This document shows positions 57,316 to 64,000 of a DNA stretch of 64,000 nt, piece after piece. A program made the translations under genes and the position numbers. Under the pieces are notes generated by a model. It was given only the letters and a program-made list of their open reading frames with translations. It did not search any database and was not told the DNA's origin. Each line of letters opens with the position of its first letter. Position 1 is the stretch's first letter. Source of the DNA: Roseburia inulinivorans DSM 16841 (GTDB lineage: Bacteria > Bacillota > Clostridia > Lachnospirales > Lachnospiraceae); the NCBI RefSeq assembly GCF_000174195.1, contig NZ_ACFY01000165.1, positions 17,155 through 81,154 on the forward strand. Direction: 5' to 3'.

Positions 57316-57729
57316 TTAAATCCCCCTGATTTCAACGATCCTGTCACATTCAATATCTGTTCCATCTTCCAGCACGATTGTCCTCTCATAGTCACGAAAT
57401 TTCTGAAATATCCCTGTGGCAGTCACATATTCTCCTCCGGTCTTTTTGTCATCCGGCTTGAAATAAGTTACTGACACTGTCGGATGTTTTGTGGCATACG
57501 CAATCAATGTCTGTAATTTTTCATTCAGTTCTTCCTGCTTATCTTCATCGAGTTCCACCTGTTCTTCTGTCAGTCTCGCTGTTTCTTTGATTGCATCCTC
57601 ATGTCCGGTCAATGCAGCAAATGGCGAAAACTGCGCAGCCCTGTCATAAATCGACATCTGTGGATGAACTTTTGACTGATGATGAGGTAAATTCAGAATA
57701 TCCCCATATTTTTCTTCGCTTTCCGTCAT
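57316..57729 (-). CDS. YolD-like protein
   Basis: 137 residues from the ATG at 57729 behind AAGGAGAAAGCGG. NLPHHQSKVHPQMSIYDRAAQFSPFAAL (in part) and GIFQKFRDYERTIVLEDGTDIECDRI match the YolD family (PF08863). YolD genes commonly sit next to Y-family polymerases of the UvrX/YqjW type. Here the polymerase gene lies directly upstream on the same strand. Probably a polymerase accessory factor. Biochemistry unknown. Confidence 0.9.
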   Translation of the reverse strand: MTESEEKYGDILNLPHHQSKVHPQMSIYDRAAQFSPFAALTGHEDAIKETARLTEEQVELDEDKQEELNEKLQTLIAYATKHPTVSVTYFKPDDKKTGGEYVTATGIFQKFRDYERTIVLEDGTDIECDRIVEIRGI

Positions 57730-57865
57730 CCGCTTTCTCCTTTCCTTCACTCTCTACGGTCTGCCGTTTCCTCTTTCATACAAAAAATGTGCCTCTGAAC
57801 GCATGGATCACTGTCTTGTTCGAAATTCTGCCTGCTTCTATACAAAAAAACTACTTTCAAAAAAT

Positions 57866-59398
57866 TCAGGCACGATGCCCGCCAATCTGGTTGTTTCTGT
57901 CTATCATAGTTGCACCCTCCTGCAGATTGGTTCCTTTTAACATCGCATTTTTACCATACTTTTTCTTCACGGAGAGCATTACCTCCTGCAGTCTGCGCTC
58001 TTTTTCCATTCTCGCCTGCTCTGCCTTCTGTTTCTCTGCCAGTGCCTGATAATCGGTAAATAAATCCATCTGTGTAAACTCTGTCTCATTCGATACCATA
58101 TGCTCATCCACAACACGGTTCGCTGTGACAGAAACACGCCGCACCAGAAGATTCTTATCCACAATGCGCTCATATAAATCTAAAACGGCGTCCATGATTT
58201 TTGCTGTAGAAGATGTTTTTGTATCCAGATTTGCTGTTCCGTGGGCATGCTTCGGAACGAATCTTCCATATCGGTCTGCTTTTACCTCGCCATGATACTT
58301 TTTCCGGATGTCCGGGTTCGTCAGATTTTCAATATCGTAACCAATATCGAGTACAATCTGGTCTGTCACAAGCTGTTTCTCTACAAGGTCTAACACCAGT
58401 GCATCCGTCATCTCGCGGACGATCAGCTTTGTCTTTTCAAAATCGTAAGGACAGTGCAGCACCTGACCGGAACCGATACTGTTTGTCTCCGGCTTATATC
58501 CCCTGATATCCGCAATCGTGACCGGTTCATACCCCCATGCGTGGTCGATCAGAAGCTCTGCATTGATTCCAAACATTTTATAAAGCAGTTCTTCATTATA
58601 ATAATCCCGTTCTTCACCTATGGAACATCGTGCAATGTCTCCCATCGTGTAAAGTCCGGCCTCCTCTAACTTTTTCCGGTAGCCATGTCCTACCCGCCAG
58701 AAATCGGTCAGCGGTCTGTGGCTCCACAAAAGTTTCCGGTAAGTCATCTCGTCCAGTTCTGCAACGCGCACTCCATTTGCATCCGGTGCGACATGCTTCG
58801 CCACAATGTCCATCGCCACCTTGCATAGATAAAGATTGGTTCCAATTCCTGCTGTGGCGGTAATACCGGTCTCCTGCATCACATCAAGAATCATCTTTGA
58901 CGCAAGCTCCTTTGCCGTCATATGATAGGTGTTCAGATAATGCGTCACATCCATAAAAACCTCATCGATGGAGTACACATGCATATCTTCCGGCGCAATA
59001 TATCTCAGATAAATGTCGTAAATTTGTGTACTGTATTTCATATAGAGTGCCATTCGTGGCTTTGCTGTCACATAAGTGACGGAAAGCTCCGGGTGTTCCT
59101 TCAGTTCGTCCGAAAAACAGGAGCTTCCCTCAAACATTCTTTTCGGCAGCTTCTGCGATCTCTCCTGATTGACCTCTTTCACACGCTGTACGACTTCAAA
59201 AAGCCTCGCTCGTCCCGGAATCCCATATACTTTTAAAGAAGGGGAAACTGCCAGACAGATTGTTTTCTCTGTCCGCTCTGCATCCGCCACGACAAGATTC
59301 GTGGTCAGTGGATCAAGGTCTCTTTCCCGGCACTCAACAGAGGCATAGAACGACTTTAAATCAATTGCGATATAAATATGATTTTCATTTCCGCTCAC
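57866..59398 (-). CDS. Y-family DNA polymerase (DinB/UmuC-like)
   Basis: About 510 residues. I choose the GTG at 59398 because GAAGGAGG lies seven bases upstream. It starts (M)SGNENHIYIAIDLKSFYASVE. IDLKSFYASVE has the first catalytic Asp, with steric-gate-type aromatic residues FYASVE. MHVYSIDEVFMDVTHY has the S-I-D-E catalytic motif. HhH and little-finger regions follow. It performs translesion synthesis. It forms a unit with the downstream YolD gene. The promoter at 59423-59451 contains a palindrome that suggests damage-responsive or other repression. Confidence 0.93.
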   Translation of the reverse strand: MSGNENHIYIAIDLKSFYASVECRERDLDPLTTNLVVADAERTEKTICLAVSPSLKVYGIPGRARLFEVVQRVKEVNQERSQKLPKRMFEGSSCFSDELKEHPELSVTYVTAKPRMALYMKYSTQIYDIYLRYIAPEDMHVYSIDEVFMDVTHYLNTYHMTAKELASKMILDVMQETGITATAGIGTNLYLCKVAMDIVAKHVAPDANGVRVAELDEMTYRKLLWSHRPLTDFWRVGHGYRKKLEEAGLYTMGDIARCSIGEERDYYNEELLYKMFGINAELLIDHAWGYEPVTIADIRGYKPETNSIGSGQVLHCPYDFEKTKLIVREMTDALVLDLVEKQLVTDQIVLDIGYDIENLTNPDIRKKYHGEVKADRYGRFVPKHAHGTANLDTKTSSTAKIMDAVLDLYERIVDKNLLVRRVSVTANRVVDEHMVSNETEFTQMDLFTDYQALAEKQKAEQARMEKERRLQEVMLSVKKKYGKNAMLKGTNLQEGATMIDRNNQIGGHRA

Positions 59399-59422
59399 AA
59401 ACGCACCTCCTTCTTCTGCTCT

Positions 59423-59451
59423 ATTATATGTCATTGACAGTCAATTCACAA
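59423..59451 (-). promoter_or_regulatory. Promoter of the Y-family polymerase gene with an internal palindrome
   Basis: On the minus strand -35 TTGTGA (59451-59446), 17-bp spacer, -10 TATAAT (59428-59423). The spacer carries the palindrome ATTGACTGTCAAT (59433-59445), placed for repression. It does not resemble the GAAC-N4-GTTC LexA box. Confidence 0.65.
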
Positions 59452-59537
59452 TGGATGGGATCGATATAAATTATGGATGAAACAAATGCAATTTATTCGT
59501 TGATTTACTCACCAAAATATGAGATGATAACAGCATT

Positions 59538-59825
59538 ATGAGTGAATATTATAAATTTTTCCAAAACAAAAAATGTGAATATTTTCCTTGCCATAAAGGA
59601 ATTCCGGAGGAGGACTTTAATTGTCTGTTTTGTTATTGTCCTCTCTATACACTTGGGAAATCCTGTGGTGGGAACTGCGAATTTTTAGAAAATGGAGTCA
59701 AATCCTGCATGAAATGTGGTTTTCCGCATCAGCGCAGCAATTATGATAAGATCATAAGCCGCTTTCAGGAGATCATTGCCGTTATGGCAGCTTCAGATAA
59801 GGGGGACATGCCTCATGAAATGTAA
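59538..59825 (+). CDS. Cysteine-rich small domain protein
   Basis: 95 residues with eleven cysteines: KKCEYFPCHKG, NCLFCYCPLY, KSCGGNCEF and SCMKCGFPH. The pattern matches the Cys-rich small domain family (PF04071), often found near corrinoid-metabolism genes, and would bind zinc or an iron-sulfur cluster. The four-base-plus overlap with the next gene (59815) indicates translational coupling. Confidence 0.88.
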   Translation: MSEYYKFFQNKKCEYFPCHKGIPEEDFNCLFCYCPLYTLGKSCGGNCEFLENGVKSCMKCGFPHQRSNYDKIISRFQEIIAVMAASDKGDMPHEM

Positions 59826-60453
59826 ACTTACCCCACAATTGTCCTCTGATGACTGGAAAGATTTTTGCAGCCGTTTTCATTTTTCTCCGGCTGATCTTCC
59901 ATATATAAAAGCGATTTATACCGCACTTCTCCCACTGGTGGAATCCTGTGCGTATTACTCCCTCGATCAGAATCTGGATGGGATTTTCCTCCCTCATTAT
60001 GCCTATGGATTTGTGACACTTGGAAATGGTATCGATGAGCTGTCAGAATTATATCTGAATCATGAACAGATCCAGGAAGCCTATATTGTGGACTGCGTCA
60101 GTCTTTTGCTTTTGTCAAAAGCATACGCAGAATTTGCACATGTGATAGAAGATCAAAGTGGTTTATCCCTTGCAGAATTATCTTTTCTCGGAGATACCTA
60201 TTCCCTTGATCTTCTTCCACAAATCTATGAACGCCTTGCGCCGGATGCGATCGGTCTTACCGAAGGTCAGATGCTTCTGCCCCTCAAAACAGCTGCGCTT
60301 ATCCTGCATCTGGATACAAATACACACGCAGATCTCAGACAATTATGTAATACCTGCTCAACCTGTAAGAATCTTTCCTGTCCTTCCAGAAAATCTCCTC
60401 TGCAGGATCTGCCGCATACTTATGGTGCCATGCAGATATTCCATATAACATAG
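59815..60453 (+). CDS. Protein resembling the MetH activation domain, with C-terminal cysteine motif
   Basis: About 212 residues from the ATG at 59815, overlapping the upstream gene. GFVTLGNGIDELSELYLNHEQIQEAYIVDCVSLLLL (in part), YERLAPDAIGLTEGQMLLPLKT and ILHLDTN follow the pattern of vitamin-B12-dependent methionine synthase activation domains, which bind SAM and corrinoid. The C-terminus carries CNTCSTCKNLSCPSR, a possible metal or cluster site. I infer a role in corrinoid protein reactivation together with the Cys-rich protein. Homology judged by motif only. Confidence 0.6.
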   Translation: MKCKLTPQLSSDDWKDFCSRFHFSPADLPYIKAIYTALLPLVESCAYYSLDQNLDGIFLPHYAYGFVTLGNGIDELSELYLNHEQIQEAYIVDCVSLLLLSKAYAEFAHVIEDQSGLSLAELSFLGDTYSLDLLPQIYERLAPDAIGLTEGQMLLPLKTAALILHLDTNTHADLRQLCNTCSTCKNLSCPSRKSPLQDLPHTYGAMQIFHIT

Positions 60454-60524
60454 CGTTTTAGCAAAAGATCCATAATTCATGCAGCAGGATGGGAAACAGC
60501 TAAAGGAGCTGCATTCTCCTTCTA

Positions 60525-60920
60525 TTATCTACCGTCTGTCAGTTCATCGATCAGTGTGATCACTTCCTCGATCATGTTGTCACAATGTGGTTTTTTCTCA
60601 CCACCCTTTGCTGCATTTGCACGCAAAAGATCTGCACAATCTGTCATACCGTCATGTTTTTTTGCCATACATTTCCGAAATTCATTCAATACAGCCGGCG
60701 CCTCAATTCCCTTGGCACCTAATACCATGTATCCTGCTGCGATCGCTCCACAGGTTGCACCGCATCTCATTCCACCGCCAAAGTTACTGCCAATTGCTGC
60801 TGCCAGATCTTCATCCAACCCGATTTCCTTTGCATATACACGCATCACCGTCTGTGCACAGTTGCTGCTAACCGGCACTTCACTTCTTAATTCCTTTGCT
60901 CTTTCAGTGTGTTTACTCAT
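60525..60920 (-). CDS. C-GCAxxG-C-C family redox-type protein
   Basis: 131 residues. SNCAQTVMRVY, GGGMRCGATCGAIAAG (the CGAxxG hallmark), EFRKCMAKKHDGMTDCADLL and KPHCDNMIEE give the cysteine set of the family. Members are predicted redox or iron-associated proteins of unknown reaction. It lies at the end of the ABC-LytTR-DUF3021 series on the minus strand, 40 bp after DUF3021, and may belong to the same transcript. Confidence 0.92.
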   Translation of the reverse strand: MSKHTERAKELRSEVPVSSNCAQTVMRVYAKEIGLDEDLAAAIGSNFGGGMRCGATCGAIAAGYMVLGAKGIEAPAVLNEFRKCMAKKHDGMTDCADLLRANAAKGGEKKPHCDNMIEEVITLIDELTDGR

Positions 60921-60960
60921 TTTAAATATCTCTCTTTCGTTTTAAAATAATGTCAGTTGC

Positions 60961-61404
60961 TCATTCTTTCTTATTCTTTTTCATTTCCAGTAATTTTTTA
61001 TTCATGCTCTGTGCATCTGCACGGTCACTCAGATAACAGATGATATTCACAACCGCATAGACTGCAATAATGAGAACCTCCATAAAAAGTACCATGCTAA
61101 AATTCTGGAAACTGAACCACTCAAATAATTTTCCAAGCCCTAAAACTACAATGTTCACAAAAATGAAATATAATAGCTGTCTGGCAAACATTCCCTTTTT
61201 TGACAGCTCCTTCGATGCATCTGAGTCAAACATAAGAACCGGAACTGAACACACCGCTGAAACTGCCAATATCTGCCAGAGTATCTTTACACTGATCTGT
61301 GCATCAAATCCCTCGAAAACAGAAATAAAAACTGCTGCCGCCATCAATACTCCAAACGTGATTTTGCCAAATATATCCATCAACATTTTTAATTTCTCTG
61401 CCAT
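60961..61404 (-). CDS. DUF3021 family membrane protein
   Basis: 147 residues with four membrane helices (about 12-30, 40-60, 75-95 and 103-125) and a basic tail (NKKLLEMKKNKKE). DUF3021 proteins typically follow a LytTR regulator. In streptococcal LytTR systems the membrane partner inhibits the regulator, so an inhibitor role is likely here. 15 bp after the LytTR gene. Confidence 0.85.
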   Translation of the reverse strand: MAEKLKMLMDIFGKITFGVLMAAAVFISVFEGFDAQISVKILWQILAVSAVCSVPVLMFDSDASKELSKKGMFARQLLYFIFVNIVVLGLGKLFEWFSFQNFSMVLFMEVLIIAVYAVVNIICYLSDRADAQSMNKKLLEMKKNKKE

Positions 61405-61419
61405 CTCTTCATACCTCTT

Positions 61420-61857
61420 TTACAATCCAAGCCGTTCTTTTAAAACAGGCACATACTGTCTTGAAATAATCGTCTTTTCGCCATTGTCTAATACTGCCTC
61501 AAAACGTCCGCCAAAGGCTGGCGATAAGCTTTTTACTTTGTTGAGATTTAAAATCGCAGACTTTGACGCCCGCATAAACGATTCAACCGGAAGCATGCCC
61601 TCAAATGTATACAATTTCTCCCGCACTTCGTAAACCTCTTTTTTGCAGCAGGCAAACACTTTGTTGTCGACCGTCTCAAAATAGTAAACTTCATCCGGCT
61701 CCAGCAGATGGATACCATTCTCGTTATGCCCCGCGATCTTGGTGTTTCCCTGTTTTAATTTCTGGAGCAGATTTTGTATATCCTCGCTTAAATTCTGGCA
61801 TTTTATAATGATCTCATCCTCTTCACCGGGGATTGTATCCAGTATGGTGATTTTCAT
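61420..61857 (-). CDS. LytTR family one-component DNA-binding regulator
   Basis: 145 residues. The C-terminal LytTR domain (about 45-145) shows GIHLLEPDEVYYFETVDNKVFACC (in part), YEVREKLYTFEGML, FMRASKSAILNLNKVKSLSP and ISRQYVPVLKERLG. The N-terminus is short, with no receiver domain, so it is a one-component regulator. The ribosome site is AAAGGAGAG. It is encoded with DUF3021 after an ABC exporter, which is its probable target. Confidence 0.92.
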   Translation of the reverse strand: MKITILDTIPGEEDEIIIKCQNLSEDIQNLLQKLKQGNTKIAGHNENGIHLLEPDEVYYFETVDNKVFACCKKEVYEVREKLYTFEGMLPVESFMRASKSAILNLNKVKSLSPAFGGRFEAVLDNGEKTIISRQYVPVLKERLGL

Positions 61858-61891
61858 CGGGACTCTCCTTTTGATGTAATTACTTATAGAT

Positions 61892-61958
61892 AATTGCGAA
61901 GCTCCTCATATAATCTTCTTTCAATTGTTCAATTAAGATTCTTATGAGTTTCGCAATT
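61892..61958. repeat. Interrupted stem-loop between the ABC permease and LytTR genes
   Basis: Three paired blocks (AATTGCGAA/TTCGCAATT, CTCATA/TATGAG, AATCTT/AAGATT) with small bulges. The left end lies in the permease's last codons and the other about 35 bp before the LytTR start. It could uncouple exporter and regulator expression. Confidence 0.6.
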
Positions 61959-62834
61959 GTTTACAATTACTAAATACAGAATACCAAGAATTACGATACT
62001 TGTCATCATAATAAATATCATCTGATCAATACTTACGACATGTCCCCCGAAAACCGGATTACAATCTAAGGAATCCCCGATTGCCGTCACAACCTCATCC
62101 GGAAAGCCATTCGCCGACATCTCCTCAAAGATTCCACGCAGCATATGATTTTTCAGCAAAGAAGTTCCGTAAGTGCCCGGCAGAATTGACAATACTTTCT
62201 GCAGTCCGGTGTCGAAATTGGAGATTGGCATATACGCACCGCATATAAATCCATAACCGGCACTCACGATTGTTCCGACTGCCGACATCTGCCCCTGTGT
62301 TTTCAGCGGATAACAGATGATACTTGAGAGTGCACAGCCAAATAATACCAGAAGGATCTCATCCAAAATCACCCAAAGCACATCCGTCACGCTCATATAC
62401 CAGCCCATTTTGCACATATAGACAAGGCAGACGACCAGTGCCAGTCCGTTGACCATCAGGGAATTGAGTAATGTTGAAAGAAAATATCCCAGAAAAATCA
62501 CAGATTTTTTCACTGGGGACACATTAAAATCTTTTCTCGCACCGTTCGCAAGATCCTGCACCATCGTCAGGTTCACGCAGAATGTCACTGTGATACAGCT
62601 CACAGACAAAAGTGCCGCCGCAAGCTGTGCCGCCACCGTTCCGTTGATCAGTTTTTCAGAAATCTGTACGGTATCCGGCAATGCAGACAAAAAGGAATCT
62701 TTATATACATTTGCAAGGAATGTTGCATATAAAACAATCAGAATTACCGGTGTGATCAGGGAAGAAAGAAACATCCCTCTGTCCCGGAAGAAAAGTTTTC
62801 TGTTTCTGCTTATCAGAGCTGTCATCGTTCTCAT
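61929..62834 (-). CDS. ABC-2 type transporter permease
   Basis: 301 residues with a large extracytoplasmic loop after helix 1 and about five further helices (e.g. NSLMVNGLALVVCLVYMCKMG, MIFIMMTSIVILGILYLVIVN, in part). It starts MRTMTALISRNRKLFFRDR, typical of daunorubicin-type (DrrB-like) exporters. The gene overlaps the ATPase gene by four bases (ATGA). Exported substrate unknown. Confidence 0.9.
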   Translation of the reverse strand: MRTMTALISRNRKLFFRDRGMFLSSLITPVILIVLYATFLANVYKDSFLSALPDTVQISEKLINGTVAAQLAAALLSVSCITVTFCVNLTMVQDLANGARKDFNVSPVKKSVIFLGYFLSTLLNSLMVNGLALVVCLVYMCKMGWYMSVTDVLWVILDEILLVLFGCALSSIICYPLKTQGQMSAVGTIVSAGYGFICGAYMPISNFDTGLQKVLSILPGTYGTSLLKNHMLRGIFEEMSANGFPDEVVTAIGDSLDCNPVFGGHVVSIDQMIFIMMTSIVILGILYLVIVNNCETHKNLN

Positions 62835-63760
62835 TCGCGCCCACCTCCTAAGGTTTTGCCTGTCACTGCAAGGAAAACATCATCCATACCGCCTTTTACA
62901 ACCTCATAATCCTGAAACAATTCCTGATGCTCCACGATCAGTTTCGTTGCTTCTGACGTATTATCTACTTTTATCTGGTAACCATCACGTACTTTCTTAT
63001 AATTATAATGTAAAGACTTAATTTGTGCTTCGGTTACACCATAAACAGAAATCGTGTCCTGCACATACCTGTTTTTTAACTCGTATGGTGTTCCTTCCGC
63101 CACAATACTGCCTTTGTCGAGAATCACCACATACGCGGCATTTGCAGCCTCTTCCATGTAGTGGGTTGTCAGAAAAACGGTCATCTGCTCCTCTATGCGG
63201 AGTTTTTCGATCACATTCCAGATCACCTGCCTCGTCTGCGGATCCAGCCCGGTAGTCGGCTCATCTAAAATAAGGATCTCCGGTCTGTGGAGCAATGCCC
63301 TCGCTATGTCGATTCTTCTTCTCTGACCGCCGGATAATTTTGTGACCGGGCGGTTTAAATAGTCGCCAAAGTCCAATATATCCAGCAGTTCCTGTAATCT
63401 TTTTTCAAATGCCTGGCCTGTAATGCCATAGAGAGCTGCCCGACTCTTTAAGTTTTCTTTTACAGTGAGCGGCTTATCAAGCACACTGTCCTGAAAAACT
63501 ACGCCAATCAGCCGCTTTGTCTGTTCGCCCGCTCTTTGGTTATCGATTCCTTTAATCTGTACCGTTCCGCTGTCCTTCGATAACTGTCCGCAGAGAATTG
63601 AGATCGTCGTGCTCTTTCCTGCACCGTTCACACCTAAAAAGGCGAACAGTTCGCCTTTTTTCACACAAAAGCCCAGATCCCTGACTGCTTTTACATCACC
63701 GAAGGTTTTATTTAAATGTTCAATACGGATAATATCTGTGGATTCATATTCGTTCTGCAT
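62831..63760 (-). CDS. ABC transporter ATP-binding protein (DrrA-like)
   Basis: 309 residues from the ATG at 63760 (MQNEYESTDIIRIEHL). Walker A is GVNGAGKSTT, signature LSGGQRRRIDIA, Walker B ILILDEPTTGLDP and H-loop TTHYMEEA. A C-terminal roughly 85-residue extension (SVYGVTEAQIKSLHYNYK) is typical of drug-type ATPases. It heads the operon with the permease, LytTR and DUF3021. Confidence 0.93.
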   Translation of the reverse strand: MQNEYESTDIIRIEHLNKTFGDVKAVRDLGFCVKKGELFAFLGVNGAGKSTTISILCGQLSKDSGTVQIKGIDNQRAGEQTKRLIGVVFQDSVLDKPLTVKENLKSRAALYGITGQAFEKRLQELLDILDFGDYLNRPVTKLSGGQRRRIDIARALLHRPEILILDEPTTGLDPQTRQVIWNVIEKLRIEEQMTVFLTTHYMEEAANAAYVVILDKGSIVAEGTPYELKNRYVQDTISVYGVTEAQIKSLHYNYKKVRDGYQIKVDNTSEATKLIVEHQELFQDYEVVKGGMDDVFLAVTGKTLGGGRE

Positions 63761-64000
63761 ATTGCACACCCCTTTTTTTGTTATATCACTTAATCGAAAT
63801 TGCTGGACAAAAGTAACTTTACCGCTTTTTCTCTCTGATCATGGTATAACATAATCTGTTTTGAAAATCTACTGGGGATAAGGTAAGATGCGTTTTTGGG
63901 GTGGTAAGTTGCAGACATACAAGTTCACAAAATAATAATAATCAACTAAAGTTATTTATTTAATTCATAGATTAACTACAATTTTCATGCCAACTCTCTT
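63761..64000. other. Terminal non-coding segment
   Basis: Upstream region of the ABC operon. It has several AAGTT words (63906, 63921, 63949), but no clear promoter pair, repeat or gene start could be supported before the window ends. Confidence 0.3.

Noticed and set aside
63900..63960. LytTR direct-repeat binding sites (AAGTT words)
   Set aside because: The spacing is not that of known LytTR repeats and such words are common in A+T-rich DNA.
1..64000. CRISPR arrays, tRNA/rRNA genes, transposases or prophage genes
   Set aside because: No regularly spaced repeats, cloverleaf sequences or mobile-element proteins were recognised by eye.

Overview
The window looks like a low-to-moderate GC chromosome segment of a gut Lachnospiraceae bacterium (Roseburia/Agathobacter-like; genus inferred, not proven). 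Reasons: pyruvate:ferredoxin oxidoreductase, a CBS-containing manganese pyrophosphatase, paired GH94 phosphorylases, AAA-ATPase/PD-(D/E)XK proteins in several copies, a LytTR/DUF3021 pair, and strong AGGAGG-type ribosome sites. No rRNA, tRNA, CRISPR array, transposase or phage gene was recognised.

Layout. 1-6.7 kb: a glucan-type locus with a beta-helix lipoprotein and two GH94 phosphorylase-like proteins. 6.8-10.7 kb: an Eis-like acetyltransferase remnant, HemW and LepA. 10.8-16 kb: an oligopeptide ABC transporter (A-B-C-D/F). 16-20.9 kb: an A+T-rich accessory island, described below. 21-27.7 kb: MurE, DapF, a cystathionine synthase/lyase, an AraC regulator, CBS-pyrophosphatase, and a coiled-coil protein with a 42-residue membrane protein. 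28.7-33.9 kb: a LicT-controlled sugar PTS (IICB, IIA), then HPr and EI. 34-43.7 kb: CutC, pyruvate:ferredoxin oxidoreductase, a large cyclic-di-GMP protein and an ABC-F ATPase. 43.8-57.2 kb: accessory genes, including three AAA-ATPase/PD-(D/E)XK proteins (one decayed), three GNATs, a decayed antiporter, a methyltransferase, an AlkD-like protein, a YtrA-type GntR/ABC operon, DegV and an HD protein. 57.3-64 kb: YolD with a Y-family polymerase, a cysteine-rich/corrinoid-activation-like pair, a C-GCAxxG-C-C protein, and a LytTR/DUF3021/ABC operon.

The most interesting unit is at 16.0-20.8 kb. A roughly 600-residue regulator carries two helix-turn-helix plus TPR-like modules in tandem and is encoded behind a small membrane protein. 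Tail-to-tail with it lies a roughly 45-codon gene for an exported pre-peptide, and divergent from the peptide is an operon for a secreted cysteine-containing protein, a SurA/PrsA-N-like protein without PPIase domain, and a membrane-anchored protein. The promoters of all three transcription units have the same layout: box AAACGTCA, then a 6-bp -35 position, a 17-bp spacer and a -10. Two boxes form a perfect 16-bp inverted repeat between the divergent units. I infer a peptide-pheromone (RRNPP-like) regulatory circuit controlling a secreted-protein operon.

A major caveat: at least fifteen reading-frame breaks occur, nearly all one base too many or too few in a homopolymer and each repairable to a family-typical protein. 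This suggests residual sequencing indels, although genuine decay is also present (an amber codon and internal deletions in three genes). Interrupted genes are listed as single loci with the break position.
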